Origin: Accumulibacter sp.
GTDB lineage: Bacteria; Pseudomonadota; Gammaproteobacteria; Burkholderiales; Rhodocyclaceae
NCBI RefSeq assembly: GCF_023806635.1
Contig: NZ_JAMTDQ010000085.1
Span: 1 to 64,000 of the forward strand
Length of the DNA: 64,000 bases
Direction of reading: 5' to 3'
Part shown: piece by piece, positions 1 through 9,795 of the stretch
Numbering within the stretch: the first letter of the stretch is position 1
How the letters are laid out: each line of letters begins with the position of its first letter
Program-made: the position numbers and the translations under genes
Notes under the pieces: model-generated
Seen by the model: the letters and a program-made list of their open reading frames with translations, nothing else
Told to the model about the DNA's origin: nothing
Database searches by the model: none

Positions 1-170
1 TCACCCCGGAATAGCTCGGGACGGAGAGGCTTGAATAGGGCGGGACGTAACACCTTGAGCAGCAGCGGCAGGCGGTTGCGCCATGCATGTTCGAACAGCG
101 CCACTTCCTGTCCGGCCGGTTCGTAGTACGGGGTATCGATGGCCGTATCGGCCGGACTGCAGGCGTTCAT
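1..170 (-). pseudogene. norQ: norQ 5' fragment, disrupted (NO reductase activation AAA+ protein)
   Basis: The first 39 codons, read leftward from the ATG at 168-170, match the N-terminus of NorQ/CbbQ ATPases: a YYEP motif, then EVALFEHA and RLPLLLK. NorQ is a MoxR-type AAA+ protein that, with NorD, is needed to activate the NorBC nitric oxide reductase. In the family LLLK is followed directly by the Walker A motif (GPTGCGK). Here homology stops after LLLK, near position 52, and is replaced by a short repetitive stretch that stays open to the window edge. It follows norB by about 80 bases, the usual norCBQD order. Either a mobile element or rearrangement has cut the gene, or the window begins at an assembly junction. 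The homology call is firm; the cause of the break is not. Confidence 0.6.
9..47. repeat. two direct repeats with 24-base period at the norQ breakpoint
   Basis: On the + strand GAATAGCTCGGGACG (9-23) recurs as GAATAGGGCGGGACG (33-47), 13 of 15 bases identical, 24 bases apart. Read on the minus strand in the norQ frame this gives two 8-residue units, LRPALFKP and LRPELFRG. The repeats lie exactly where NorQ homology ends, so they belong to the foreign side of the junction. They could be the subterminal repeats of an insertion sequence or the edge of another repeat; I do not recognise the element. Confidence 0.45.
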
Positions 171-249
171 TTGCGTGATCCGTGATGCTGGCTGGAACAG
201 AAGGGACCGGCCCTCGCCGGCCGGCCCCAGGCTTGCGGCCTGCCGGGCC

Positions 250-1644
<1,395 letters not shown>

Positions 1645-2094
1645 TCAGCCCTGGATGCTTGGCGGCCACTTGGCGGTGTCGATCTTCGACGCGTATTCGA
1701 GGAAGTCGGCGATCTCGTTCAACTGCCTCTCGCCCAAGTTGAACTGCGGCATCGAACGGCGGTCGCTGATGCCCTCCGGCGGACGGCTCTGGATGAAGGC
1801 CTTGACCGCGGCCTTGCCCTCCTCGCCACCGCCGAAGCGATCGACGACGTTGCCGAGTTCCGGCGCGAAGTAGGCACCTTCGCCGAGCAGCGAGTGGCAG
1901 CCGATGCAGTTGTTGTCTTCCCAGATCCGTTTGCCGGCAGCGATCTGCGGATTGGCTGCCAGCATTTCGCGGCGGTCGCGTTTCGGCGTCTCCGATTCCG
2001 ACTGGAATACCAGTGCGGCAAAGAGCAGCACGAAGAACGCCGTTCCACCGTAGAAGACGTTGCGTGCCGATGACGTGCTGAATGATGTGCTCAT
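1645..2094 (-). CDS. norC: nitric oxide reductase subunit C (membrane-anchored cytochrome c)
   Basis: NorC carries electrons from periplasmic cytochrome c or azurin to NorB. The ATG at 2094 is chosen because GGAGG lies 8 bases upstream; a longer frame from 2115 has no such site. The 149-residue product has one N-terminal membrane anchor (about residues 12-30), then a monohaem cytochrome domain with CIGCH (Cys63, Cys66, His67) and a likely Met115 axial ligand in the SMPQF segment. Length and layout are typical. Transcription is expected to be anaerobic and NO-dependent, because a perfect Fnr/Dnr-type palindrome lies about 80 bases upstream of the start codon. Confidence 0.96.
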   Translation of the reverse strand: MSTSFSTSSARNVFYGGTAFFVLLFAALVFQSESETPKRDRREMLAANPQIAAGKRIWEDNNCIGCHSLLGEGAYFAPELGNVVDRFGGGEEGKAAVKAFIQSRPPEGISDRRSMPQFNLGERQLNEIADFLEYASKIDTAKWPPSIQG

Positions 2095-2139
2095 TCGGAA
2101 AACCCTCCATTTCATGGCGCACGAAGCTGCGCGGTGCGA

Positions 2140-2145
2140 AATCTA
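2140..2145 (-). promoter_or_regulatory. -10 element of the norCB promoter
   Basis: Read on the minus strand this is TAGATT. It places the transcription start near 2134, which puts the centre of the Fnr/Dnr box (2175.5) at about -41.5, the class II activator position. No good -35 hexamer is visible, as expected for an activator-dependent promoter. Confidence 0.55.
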
Positions 2146-2168
2146 GTGCCGACCGGACCCGGCAGAAA

Positions 2169-2182
2169 TTGACCTCGATCAA
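2169..2182 (-). promoter_or_regulatory. Fnr/Dnr (NNR)-type box controlling norCB
   Basis: TTGACCTCGATCAA matches the CRP/FNR half-site pattern TTGAC-N4-ATCAA with perfect spacing. It lies upstream of norC at the distance expected for class II activation. The same pattern is bound by Fnr, Dnr/Nnr and Anr proteins; sequence alone does not say which one acts here. Confidence 0.75.
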
Positions 2183-2567
2183 GAGTGAGCGGGCGCTGCA
2201 CGCGATGCCGGAAGCGGCAGCACTGGCCTGTGCGGCAACACGGCCGCTGCGACGAGACACGTTGTCGCACCCCGGAATACAGGTCAGCCGCGACGCCCAA
2301 CCGCCTGCCGGACGGTCGCAGGGGGCGCCACCCCGCAACCGGTCTCAATCGCCGCGCACCTGCCGCGCGACCGCGATTGACGCCACAGCGGCCCGGCTCT
2401 ATGCTCCCTGCGGTATCGTCGGCGGTTGCCGATGGCAGCGGTGGCGCCGCCACCCCGGGGCGCCCGCCGGCTGCGCTGGCGGATCGCTGCGACACCGGCA
2501 GTGCGCGGCTTCGCCGCCGCCGTTGCCGACAGCCTTCCCGCCACCCGTATTGCCAGAGAGGTGATCG
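2183..2567. other. 385-base gap between the norC control region and the DUF4124 gene
   Basis: GC-rich sequence with open frames on both strands but no frame showing recognisable protein features, a good start site or family motifs. I see no RNA gene or repeat. It must hold the promoter of the rightward gene at 2568, but no clear -35/-10 pair stands out. The only credible signal is the ribosome binding site AGAGAGG just before 2568. Confidence 0.4.
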
Positions 2568-3050
2568 ATGCGTCTGCAAGCCCTGCTCTTCGTCCTGCTC
2601 ATCGCGACCACGGCGGCCTCGCGCTCCGAGGTGTACAAGTGGGTCGACGAGAAGGGGGTCACCCACTTCTCGGAGTTGCCGCCACCGGGGCAAGCGGCAG
2701 CGCGGCCCCGGCAGCAGCCGGCGGCGCCACAACAGCCGCTGCCCACTTCAGCAACCGGCGGCGACGACCTCAGACCGGCCGCGAAAACCTGGCAGCAAAA
2801 GGAGACCGAGTTTCGCCAGCGCCAGATCGAGCGCGACGCTGCCGCCCGCAAGCAAGAGGAGCGGGAGGAAGCGGCGAAGCGCAGGCAGCACGACTGCATG
2901 CTGGCGCGAAAGTCTCTCGAAGACCTGCAGAACGCGAACGCCGTCAGCCGCTACGACCAGCAGGGGCAGCGCGTTTATCTCGACGATGGGGAACGGGCGA
3001 AGCTGATCCAGCATCGAAGACAGGAGATCGAGGCGAGATGCGCCGGCTAG
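2568..3050 (+). CDS. DUF4124 domain-containing exported protein
   Basis: A 160-residue small protein of unknown function. Residues 1-20 form a signal peptide. Residues about 21-40 carry the DUF4124 signature (YKWVDEKGVTHFSE), a short beta-rich unit found in many proteobacterial envelope proteins and often likened to a peptidoglycan- or glycan-binding fold. A Pro/Ala/Gln-rich linker follows, then a charged helical region (about 85-125) likely to form a coiled coil, and a terminal segment with one cysteine near each end. AGAGAGG precedes the ATG. Nothing around it suggests a pathway; it stands alone between norC and the aldolase-like gene. Confidence 0.75.
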   Translation: MRLQALLFVLLIATTAASRSEVYKWVDEKGVTHFSELPPPGQAAARPRQQPAAPQQPLPTSATGGDDLRPAAKTWQQKETEFRQRQIERDAAARKQEEREEAAKRRQHDCMLARKSLEDLQNANAVSRYDQQGQRVYLDDGERAKLIQHRRQEIEARCAG

Positions 3051-3247
3051 TGGCGGCGGTCACGGGTCGCTTGCCGCCGGCGCCGATGTTCTCGCCGGCA
3101 GCATCGACCGGGCGGCGTCGGCGAAAGCGATTCAGCCGGCAAGCAGCGTCATCCGGTTGGCGAAGTCCGAGCAGAGCAGCAGCGGCTGCAACGCCCGCAT
3201 TGCTTCGTCGCGGCATCATCGGATAACGACCAGTGGAGGAGTAGGCG

Positions 3248-4012
3248 ATGAACATTTCTGCAAGCACGGTCCGGGCCCGCGTCGGCGACGCGGAATGGCA
3301 GCAGCGCGTCGATCTCGCTGCCTGCTATCGCCTGGTGGCGCTGTTCGGCTGGGACGACCTGATCTTCACCCATATCTCGGCCCGTGTTCCCGGCCCCGAG
3401 CACCATTTCCTGATCAATCCCTACGGTTTCATGTTCGACGAGATCACCGCCTCGAGCCTGGTCAAGGTCGATGTGCAGGGCAACAAGCTCGACGACACGC
3501 CATACGAGATCAACCCGGCAGGCTTCACCATCCACAGCGCGGTGCACGCAGCGCGTGCGGACGCGATCTGCGTCCTCCACCTGCACAGCGTCAACGGCGT
3601 CGCCGTCTCGGCGCAGGAGGCCGGTGTGCTGCCGCTGTCGCAGCACTCCATCTTCGTCCTCTCGTCGCTCGCCTACCATGACTACGAGGGAGTGGCTCTG
3701 GTCGACGACGAGAAGCCCCGCCTGGTGCACGACCTCGGCGACCGGCGTTTCCTGATGCTGCGCAATCACGGCCTGCTGACGGTCGGCCGATCGGTGGCCG
3801 AAGCCTTCGTCGCGATGTACTTCTTCGAGACGAGTTGCCGGATGCAGGTCAAGGCGATGAGTGGTGGCCTCCCCCTGCGCCATATCGCGCAACCGATCGT
3901 CGACGGCGCGCAGGCACAGTGGGAGCAGGTGACGCGCGGCGCGGGCGGCGGCCTGGCATGGCCGGCGCTGCTGCGCCGACTGGCGCGCAGCAATCCGGGC
4001 CATGACTCCTGA
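3248..4012 (+). CDS. class II aldolase/adducin family protein
   Basis: A 254-residue protein matching the class II aldolase/adducin fold used by fuculose-1-phosphate aldolase, ribulose-5-phosphate epimerase and related Zn enzymes. Visible family features are GWDDLIFTHISAR near the N-terminus, the metal-binding HLHS pair around residue 118, and RNHGLLTVG around residue 178, which supplies a further histidine. Substrate cannot be read from sequence. Proteobacterial relatives of this length are annotated only as class II aldolase/adducin domain proteins. A strong GGAGG sits before the ATG. The gene appears monocistronic. Confidence 0.85.
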   Translation: MNISASTVRARVGDAEWQQRVDLAACYRLVALFGWDDLIFTHISARVPGPEHHFLINPYGFMFDEITASSLVKVDVQGNKLDDTPYEINPAGFTIHSAVHAARADAICVLHLHSVNGVAVSAQEAGVLPLSQHSIFVLSSLAYHDYEGVALVDDEKPRLVHDLGDRRFLMLRNHGLLTVGRSVAEAFVAMYFFETSCRMQVKAMSGGLPLRHIAQPIVDGAQAQWEQVTRGAGGGLAWPALLRRLARSNPGHDS

Positions 4013-4143
4013 GAAGGAGTGCCGGCGGCGGCGCCAACGGGCGCGGCAGACGGCGCAAGCGAGCCACCCGGCCTGAAGATCGGGGGAAACGACGCCGCGT
4101 GACGCGGCTGCCGGCCTGCAGCGGTCACCGCCGATGCGGTAGA

Positions 4144-4476
4144 ATGCGACGCGTGACCGCCCTCCTCGTCCTCACCAATCTGCCCGACCAGTCGGCCGCA
4201 CGGTCGCTCGCGGAACGGCTCGTCGAGGCGCGCCTTGCTGCCTGCGTCAACATCCTGGCCCCCTGCCGTTCCGTGTACCGCTGGCACGGACAGGTCGAGA
4301 CGGCCGACGAGGTACCGCTGCTGATCAAGACCAGCGCCGCGCGTCTCGTCGAGCTGACGGCGGCGATCCGCGCCAGCCATCCATACGAGTTGCCGGAGGT
4401 GATCGCGCTCGACATCGCCGCCGGCCTGCCCGAGTATCTCGCCTGGGTTGTGGGCGAAACCGCGCCCTCCGCCTGA
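4144..4476 (+). CDS. cutA: divalent-cation tolerance protein CutA
   Basis: A CutA1-family protein of about 107-110 residues, a small trimeric ferredoxin-like protein linked to copper tolerance. The core motifs are visible: LVEARLAACVNIL, then YRWHGQVE, then SHPYELPEVIAL. Two starts are possible, ATG 4144 and GTG 4153; neither has a clear ribosome binding site. A TAGAAT hexamer (4140-4145) overlaps the ATG, so if that is the promoter -10 the mRNA would begin at or near the GTG and be leaderless. The gene ends 11 bases before dsbD, and in many proteobacteria cutA and dsbD are likewise paired. Confidence 0.9.
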   Translation: MRRVTALLVLTNLPDQSAARSLAERLVEARLAACVNILAPCRSVYRWHGQVETADEVPLLIKTSAARLVELTAAIRASHPYELPEVIALDIAAGLPEYLAWVVGETAPSA

Positions 4477-4487
4477 GCGCGCCGGAC

Positions 4488-6260
4488 GTGTCCATGCTCC
4501 GCTGCCTGCTCTCGCTCCTGCTGCTGCTCGCCACTCTGGCCCAGGCGGAGGAGTTCCTCGACCCGGCGGTGGCCTTCAAGCCGAGCGTGCGCGACCTCGA
4601 CGGGCAGACGCTCGAGGTGCGCTTCAGCATCGCCAGGGGATACTACCTCTACCGTGACAAGTTCCGCTTCGCCGCCGAACCGGCGACGATCCGCCTCGGC
4701 ACACCGCTGCTGCCGCCGGGCAAGGAAAAGCAGGACGACACTTTCGGTCGCGTCGAGGTGTACTACGACCAGGTACTGATCCGGCTGCCGGTCGAGCGCG
4801 GCAGCCCGGGGCCGCTACCGCTGACCCTGCGCGTCGCGTCGCAGGGCTGCGCCGATGCCGGCATCTGCTATCCGCCGCAACAGCACACGCTCGCCGTCGA
4901 GCTGCCCGATCCGGCTGCGGCGGGCGCGGTCGGAGCAGCGGCAGCGGCCGGCCCAAGCGGCGACGAGTCCGGCCACATCGCGCAACTGTTCCGGCATGCC
5001 GGCTTCTGGTTGCTGATCGGCAGCTTCTTCGGCTTCGGTCTGCTGCTGTCGTTGACCCCCTGCGTCTTTCCGATGATCCCGATCCTCTCGGGGATCATCG
5101 TCGGCGCCGGGCGCGACGGCCACGGCGTCTCGCATGCGCGCGGCTTCCTGCTCTCGCTGGCCTACGTCCTGGGCATGGCGGTGACCTACGCCGCCGCCGG
5201 TGTCGCCGCCGGCCTCACCGGCACCCTGCTGGCTGCGACGCTGCAGAACCCCTGGGTTCTCGGCGCCTTCGCCGCCGTCTTCGTCCTCCTCTCGCTGTCG
5301 ATGTTCGGTTTCTACGAGTTGCAACTGCCGAGCATCCTGCAGAGCCGGGTGTCGGAGGAGGCGAGCCACATCCGCGGCGGCTCGCTGCCCGGGGTCGCGG
5401 CGATGGGGGCGCTGTCGGCGCTGATCGTCGGCCCCTGCGTCGCTGCGCCGCTGGCCGGGGCACTGCTCTACATCGGCCAGAGCGGGGACGCATTTCTCGG
5501 CGGCGCGGCGCTGTTCTCGCTGGCGCTCGGCATGGGTGCGCCGCTGCTCGTCGTCGGCGCCAGCGCCGGTACGCTGCTGCCGAAGTCGGGACCGTGGATG
5601 GAGGCGGTGAAGAAGGCCTTCGGCGTCATCCTGCTGGCGACCGCCGTCTGGCTGGTGTCGCCGGTGATCCCGCCGGTGGTGCAGATGCTGGCCTGGGCGC
5701 TGCTGCTGATCGTTCCGGCGATCTACCTGCACGCGCTCGACCCGCTGCCGCCGCACGCGAAGGGTTGGCAGCGCTTCTGGAAGGGAATCGGCATCGTCAT
5801 GCTGCTCTTCGGGGCGGCGATGCTGCTCGGCACGCTGGCCGGCTCACGCGACCCGCTGCAACCGCTCTCGGTGCTGCGCAGCGGCGCCGCCGGCAGCGAT
5901 GCCCGGCATCTGCCTTTCGAGCGCGTGCGCTCGGTCCCGGAACTCGACAGCCGGCTGGCCAGCGCCGGACGACCCATCCTGCTCGATTTCTATGCCGACT
6001 GGTGCGTCTCGTGCAAGGAGATGGAGCGCTTCACCTTCGCCGATCCGCGCGTGCAGGCGAAGCTGGCGGGCTGGACCCTGCTGCAGGCCGACGTCACCGC
6101 CAACTCGGCAGCCGACCAGGCCCTGCTGCAACGCTTCAAGCTCTACGGCCCACCGGGAATCATCTTCTTCGACCGCCAGGGACGCGAGATCGAAGGCATC
6201 CGCGTCGTCGGCTTCCAGAGTGCCGACGAGTTTCTCGGCCTGCTGACGCGCCTGAACTGA
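4488..6260 (+). CDS. dsbD: thiol:disulfide interchange protein DsbD
   Basis: DsbD moves reducing power from cytoplasmic thioredoxin across the inner membrane to periplasmic partners (DsbC, DsbG, CcmG), which also serves cytochrome c maturation. The 590-residue protein has the full three-part layout. After a signal peptide (about residues 1-20) comes the periplasmic alpha domain with the cysteine pair in GCADAGICYPP (about 120-127). The membrane domain has about 8 helices and the two conserved cysteines in LTPCVFP and GPCVAAP. The C-terminal thioredoxin-like gamma domain contains DWCVSCKE (about 503-510). GTG 4488 or ATG 4494 may be the start. It lies 11 bases after cutA, probably in one transcript. 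Confidence 0.95.
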   Translation: MSMLRCLLSLLLLLATLAQAEEFLDPAVAFKPSVRDLDGQTLEVRFSIARGYYLYRDKFRFAAEPATIRLGTPLLPPGKEKQDDTFGRVEVYYDQVLIRLPVERGSPGPLPLTLRVASQGCADAGICYPPQQHTLAVELPDPAAAGAVGAAAAAGPSGDESGHIAQLFRHAGFWLLIGSFFGFGLLLSLTPCVFPMIPILSGIIVGAGRDGHGVSHARGFLLSLAYVLGMAVTYAAAGVAAGLTGTLLAATLQNPWVLGAFAAVFVLLSLSMFGFYELQLPSILQSRVSEEASHIRGGSLPGVAAMGALSALIVGPCVAAPLAGALLYIGQSGDAFLGGAALFSLALGMGAPLLVVGASAGTLLPKSGPWMEAVKKAFGVILLATAVWLVSPVIPPVVQMLAWALLLIVPAIYLHALDPLPPHAKGWQRFWKGIGIVMLLFGAAMLLGTLAGSRDPLQPLSVLRSGAAGSDARHLPFERVRSVPELDSRLASAGRPILLDFYADWCVSCKEMERFTFADPRVQAKLAGWTLLQADVTANSAADQALLQRFKLYGPPGIIFFDRQGREIEGIRVVGFQSADEFLGLLTRLN

Positions 6261-6267
6261 CTCGCTC

Positions 6268-7605
6268 CTACTGCAGCGCGCCCGGCGACAGCGGCTTGCC
6301 CGGCAGCAACGGCAGGGATTTCGCCGGCAAGCGGAATTCCGCCGTTGGCGCCAGGCTCTGGCCACGGACGAATCCCGGTGCTTTCGCCCTGCCGCGCAAC
6401 GGCGACGCCTGCGGCAACGCGAAAGGCAGACCATCGACCTCGACCAGGGTCGCGACCTCGACGGACTGGTTGCCATCGTGGCGTCCCGCGCCCTGCGGCG
6501 CGAAGATGCCGCGCCCGACGAGCAGGTTGTTGATCGCCCAGACCTCGGTCGCAGCTGGCAGTCGCTCGCTCCAGACCTGCAGGAAACGCCCGCCGGGCGA
6601 GTCGTCGACCAGGGTGTTGTGCGCCAGATGAAGTGCATTGTCCGGCCAGCGCTCACCTTCGGCGCCGTACGCAACGACCACCGGGTTGTCGGTCGTCGCG
6701 CTCTGCCCGATGATGTTGCCGATCACCCAGGCGATTCCGCCGTTGGGAAATTCGAGCTCGTACGAGGCGCTGCCGCCGACCCCGTCGACCAGGAGGTTGT
6801 AGAGGATCGAACTTTCTCGCGCCCGCGACTTGATCAGGTGTCCGAGGTACCCCTGCTGAAAACGGCTGCCGCTGACCTTCAGGCGGGCGATCGTGCCGGC
6901 GTAGAGCAGATGGTGCAGTGCGCCGGCATGGCGGGGAGCAGCGCCGAACTCGCTGTTTTCCACTTCGAGGACGGCGTCGGGCGCGTTGCTCGTGAGAATG
7001 CCCATCTCGTTGTCGAAGAAGGCGCAGCGGGCAACCTTCAGGTGACCGCCCTCGAAACGGATGCCGGCGCCGTTGCCGGCGGAGACGCGCGCGCCACGGA
7101 ATTCGAGGTTGTCGATCGTCATCTGCGCACTGCGCACCACCCACAGTGCCTTGCCCTCGGCGCTGTCCCCGTCGGCGATGAGGACCGGCCGCCTGCCGAC
7201 GCCGCGAATCGTCAACCGGTCCTGCGTCCACACCACTGCCTGCCGCCGGTATTCGCCCGGGCGAATCTCGATCGTGTCGCCGTCGCGCGCCAGCCGCGCC
7301 GCTTCGCTGATGCTGCGTACCGCTTCCCGCTCACCGACGACGATCGTCCGGCCGCCGGCGGCCACCACCGGCTGGCCTTCGGCAGCCGCGCGCTGCCCCC
7401 CGGCGCGCCTGGCGGCGGGCGTCTCGACGGGGGACGAAGCGGCTGCCGGGCTGGCGGCCGGCGGCCGCACGACCTCCAGTTGCCCCTGCTCGTTGCGGCG
7501 AATCGTGCCGAGCTCGGTCGGCGCCGGCGGCAGATTGTCGGCCGACAGCGGGCTGCCGAGGGTAGCCAGTGCAAGCGCGGCGGTGGCGACGAGTCGCCGG
7601 ATCAT
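6268..7605 (-). CDS. secreted right-handed beta-helix repeat protein
   Basis: A 445-residue protein with a signal peptide (residues 1-22, cut after LSADN-type sequence), a Pro/Ala-rich low-complexity stretch (about 45-80), then a parallel beta-helix region. The helix is evident from recurring coils such as IEIRPGEYR, LTIRGVG, MTIDNLEFRG, VARCAFFDNEMGI and WAINNLLVGRG, the pattern of pectate-lyase-like and NosD-like folds. No catalytic set for a known lyase is recognisable, so function is unknown; polysaccharide binding or turnover at the surface is possible. The start at 7605 is chosen for its signal peptide; a longer frame would run into kup. It follows kup by 88 bases on the same strand. 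Confidence 0.75.
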   Translation of the reverse strand: MIRRLVATAALALATLGSPLSADNLPPAPTELGTIRRNEQGQLEVVRPPAASPAAASSPVETPAARRAGGQRAAAEGQPVVAAGGRTIVVGEREAVRSISEAARLARDGDTIEIRPGEYRRQAVVWTQDRLTIRGVGRRPVLIADGDSAEGKALWVVRSAQMTIDNLEFRGARVSAGNGAGIRFEGGHLKVARCAFFDNEMGILTSNAPDAVLEVENSEFGAAPRHAGALHHLLYAGTIARLKVSGSRFQQGYLGHLIKSRARESSILYNLLVDGVGGSASYELEFPNGGIAWVIGNIIGQSATTDNPVVVAYGAEGERWPDNALHLAHNTLVDDSPGGRFLQVWSERLPAATEVWAINNLLVGRGIFAPQGAGRHDGNQSVEVATLVEVDGLPFALPQASPLRGRAKAPGFVRGQSLAPTAEFRLPAKSLPLLPGKPLSPGALQ

Positions 7606-7693
7606 GCGGACCGGTCGCGCGTCGCGAGCGGCTGCGGCAGCCCACCCGCCCGGCGTGTCCGCGAGCGCTGCCGCATGCTTTGCCGACGCGTCG

Positions 7694-9601
7694 TCAGCAC
7701 AGCTCGACCTGCGCTCCAAGCTCGACGACACGGTTTGGCGGCAGCTTGAAGAACTCGGTCGCGGTGTCGGCATTGCGGAACATCCAGTTGAACAGGGTCT
7801 GCCGCCAGTTTGCCATACGCGCCTGCTGTCCGGTAGGCAAACGGACGACCGTGTCCCGCCCGAGGAAGAAGGAGGTCGACATCATGTCGAAGGCGAGTCC
7901 ATCGGCGGCGCAGAGGGCGAGTGCACGCGGCAGGTCGGGTTCGTCCTTGAAGCCATAGGCGACATGGACGCGGTGGAAGCCCTGACCGAGCGCCTCGACG
8001 CGGATACGCTCGGCCTCGGAGACGTGCGGCACATCGGCAACCGCGACGTTGAGGACGACCACCCGCTCGTGCAGCACCTGATTGTGGTTCAGGTTGTGCA
8101 GCAGTGCACGCGGCACCCCTTCGGGATGGGCGGTGAGAAAGACGCCGCTGCCGCTCACCCGCTGCGGCCCGCCGACGGCAATGCCGGCAATGAAGTCGGT
8201 GAGCGGAATCGACTGCTGCCGCTGCCTTTCGGCCAGCAGCCGACGCCCGCGTCGCCAGGTCGACAGGAGAACGAAGACGCCAGTACCGACCGCCAGCGGG
8301 AACCAGCCACCGTCGACGATCTTGATCACGTTGGCCGCGAAGAAGGCGAAATCGACGACGACGAAAAAGACCAGAAAGAGTGCCGCGCGCGGCCAGCTCC
8401 ACTGCCACAGGGCGCGCACGACGACGAAGGCAAGCAGGGTGTCGATCATCATCGTCAGGGTGACGGCGATGCCGTAGGCCGACGCCAGGTTGGACGACGA
8501 GCGGAAGCCGAGGACGACGACGATCACCGCCAGCAGCAGCAGCCAGTTGATGTTCGGCACGTAGATCTGGCCCTTCTCGCGCTCGGATGTGAATCGTACC
8601 TGGATGCGTGGGCAGTAGCCGAGTTGCATGGCCTGGCTGGTGAGCGAGAAGGCGCCCGAGATCACCGCCTGCGAAGCGATCACCGTCGCCGTCGTGGCGA
8701 GGACGACCAGCGGCAGGACCAGCCGCTCGTCGGGAACGAGACGGAAGAAGGGACTGGCGATCGCCTGCGGGTCGGCGAGGATCAGCGCGCCCTGGCCCAG
8801 GTAGTTCAGGTAGAGCAGCGGGAAGACGAGGGCAAACCACGCCCACTTGATCGCCCGCCGGCCGAAATGTCCCATGTCCGCGTACAGCGCCTCGCCACCG
8901 GTGATCGCGAGGACGACCGAGCCCAGGGCGAGGAACGCCATGCCCGGCTGCCCGAGGCAGAAGGACAGCGCGTACCAGGGGTTGATCGCCGCCAGCACCG
9001 CCGGGTTCTGGATCACGTTCCACAGCCCGAGCAGACCGAGGGTCGAGAACCAGAGCATCATCACCGGACCGAAGAGGGCACCGACGGCGGCGGTGCCATG
9101 GCGCTGGAAGACGAAGAGCAGGACGAGAATGACGACGGTGATCGGCAGAACCCAGGGCTTGAGCAACGGCGTCGCGACTTCCAGTCCCTCGACTGCCGAC
9201 AGCACCGACATCGCCGGCGTGATGACCGCGTCGCCGTAGAACAGCGCCGCGCCGAAGATGCCCAGCGCCGACATCAGCCAGAGAATCCGCGGCGTCGCAT
9301 TCGCCGTGCGCAGCGCCAGCGCCGTCAGCGCCATGATGCCACCCTCGCCGCGGTTGTCGGCACGCATGATGAAGAGCACGTACTTCAGCGATACGGTGAT
9401 CGTCAGCGCCCAGAAAACCAGCGACAGGATGCCCAGGACATTGCCCACGCTGGGCGGCAGCGGGTGATGGCCGCCGAAGACTTCCTTCATCGTATACAAG
9501 GGGCTGGTGCCGATGTCGCCAAAGACGACACCCATCGCCGCCACCGCAGTGGCCGCCAGGCCCGATCGCGGTTCGCCGCCCGCTGCTCCTTCTGCAACCA
9601 T
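7694..9601 (-). CDS. kup: KUP-family low-affinity potassium uptake protein
   Basis: Kup/TrkD imports K+ with H+ across the inner membrane. The sequence shows the diagnostic N-terminal block GVVFGDIGTSPLYT, about 12 transmembrane helices, the GEGGIMALTAL segment, and a C-terminal cytoplasmic tail of about 150 residues ending in FFKLPPNRVVELG. Length (about 635 residues) is typical. The start is taken as the ATG at 9601, preceded by GGGGA; an ATG at 9655 would add 18 residues. It is divergent from the CorA-like gene, with which it shares about 195 bases of upstream sequence, so two cation transporters sit back to back. Confidence 0.93.
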   Translation of the reverse strand: MVAEGAAGGEPRSGLAATAVAAMGVVFGDIGTSPLYTMKEVFGGHHPLPPSVGNVLGILSLVFWALTITVSLKYVLFIMRADNRGEGGIMALTALALRTANATPRILWLMSALGIFGAALFYGDAVITPAMSVLSAVEGLEVATPLLKPWVLPITVVILVLLFVFQRHGTAAVGALFGPVMMLWFSTLGLLGLWNVIQNPAVLAAINPWYALSFCLGQPGMAFLALGSVVLAITGGEALYADMGHFGRRAIKWAWFALVFPLLYLNYLGQGALILADPQAIASPFFRLVPDERLVLPLVVLATTATVIASQAVISGAFSLTSQAMQLGYCPRIQVRFTSEREKGQIYVPNINWLLLLAVIVVVLGFRSSSNLASAYGIAVTLTMMIDTLLAFVVVRALWQWSWPRAALFLVFFVVVDFAFFAANVIKIVDGGWFPLAVGTGVFVLLSTWRRGRRLLAERQRQQSIPLTDFIAGIAVGGPQRVSGSGVFLTAHPEGVPRALLHNLNHNQVLHERVVVLNVAVADVPHVSEAERIRVEALGQGFHRVHVAYGFKDEPDLPRALALCAADGLAFDMMSTSFFLGRDTVVRLPTGQQARMANWRQTLFNWMFRNADTATEFFKLPPNRVVELGAQVELC

Positions 9602-9721
9602 GTCGGTCCCCGGCCGAGTCGCCAAGACGCACCTCCGCAGCCAGTCCACCATCATCCGCGTCCGGCGACGAGCAAGCGCCGCCGGTGATTCCGACCGATC
9701 GGCCCGATGGCCGGCGAAAGG

Positions 9722-9750
9722 TTCACCGCCTTCCTCCGGGAGCGTACAAT
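9722..9750 (+). promoter_or_regulatory. sigma70-type promoter of the CorA-like gene
   Basis: TTCACC (9722-9727) and TACAAT (9745-9750) are separated by 17 bases, giving a predicted start near 9757 and a leader of about 40 bases that contains AGGAGG before the ATG at 9796. Confidence 0.5.
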
Positions 9751-9795
9751 TCCATTCTTTTTTCCAGTCGCACCCAGCCAGTCAGGAGGACCGCC

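Noticed and set aside
7606-7773. N-terminal extension of the beta-helix protein upstream of 7605.
   Set aside because: It would overlap the 3' end of kup and place a signal peptide in mid-protein; the ATG at 7605 starts directly with the signal peptide.
7061-9688. An 875-codon plus-strand frame opposite kup and the beta-helix gene.
   Set aside because: The minus-strand Kup signature is clear; the frame is an antisense shadow.
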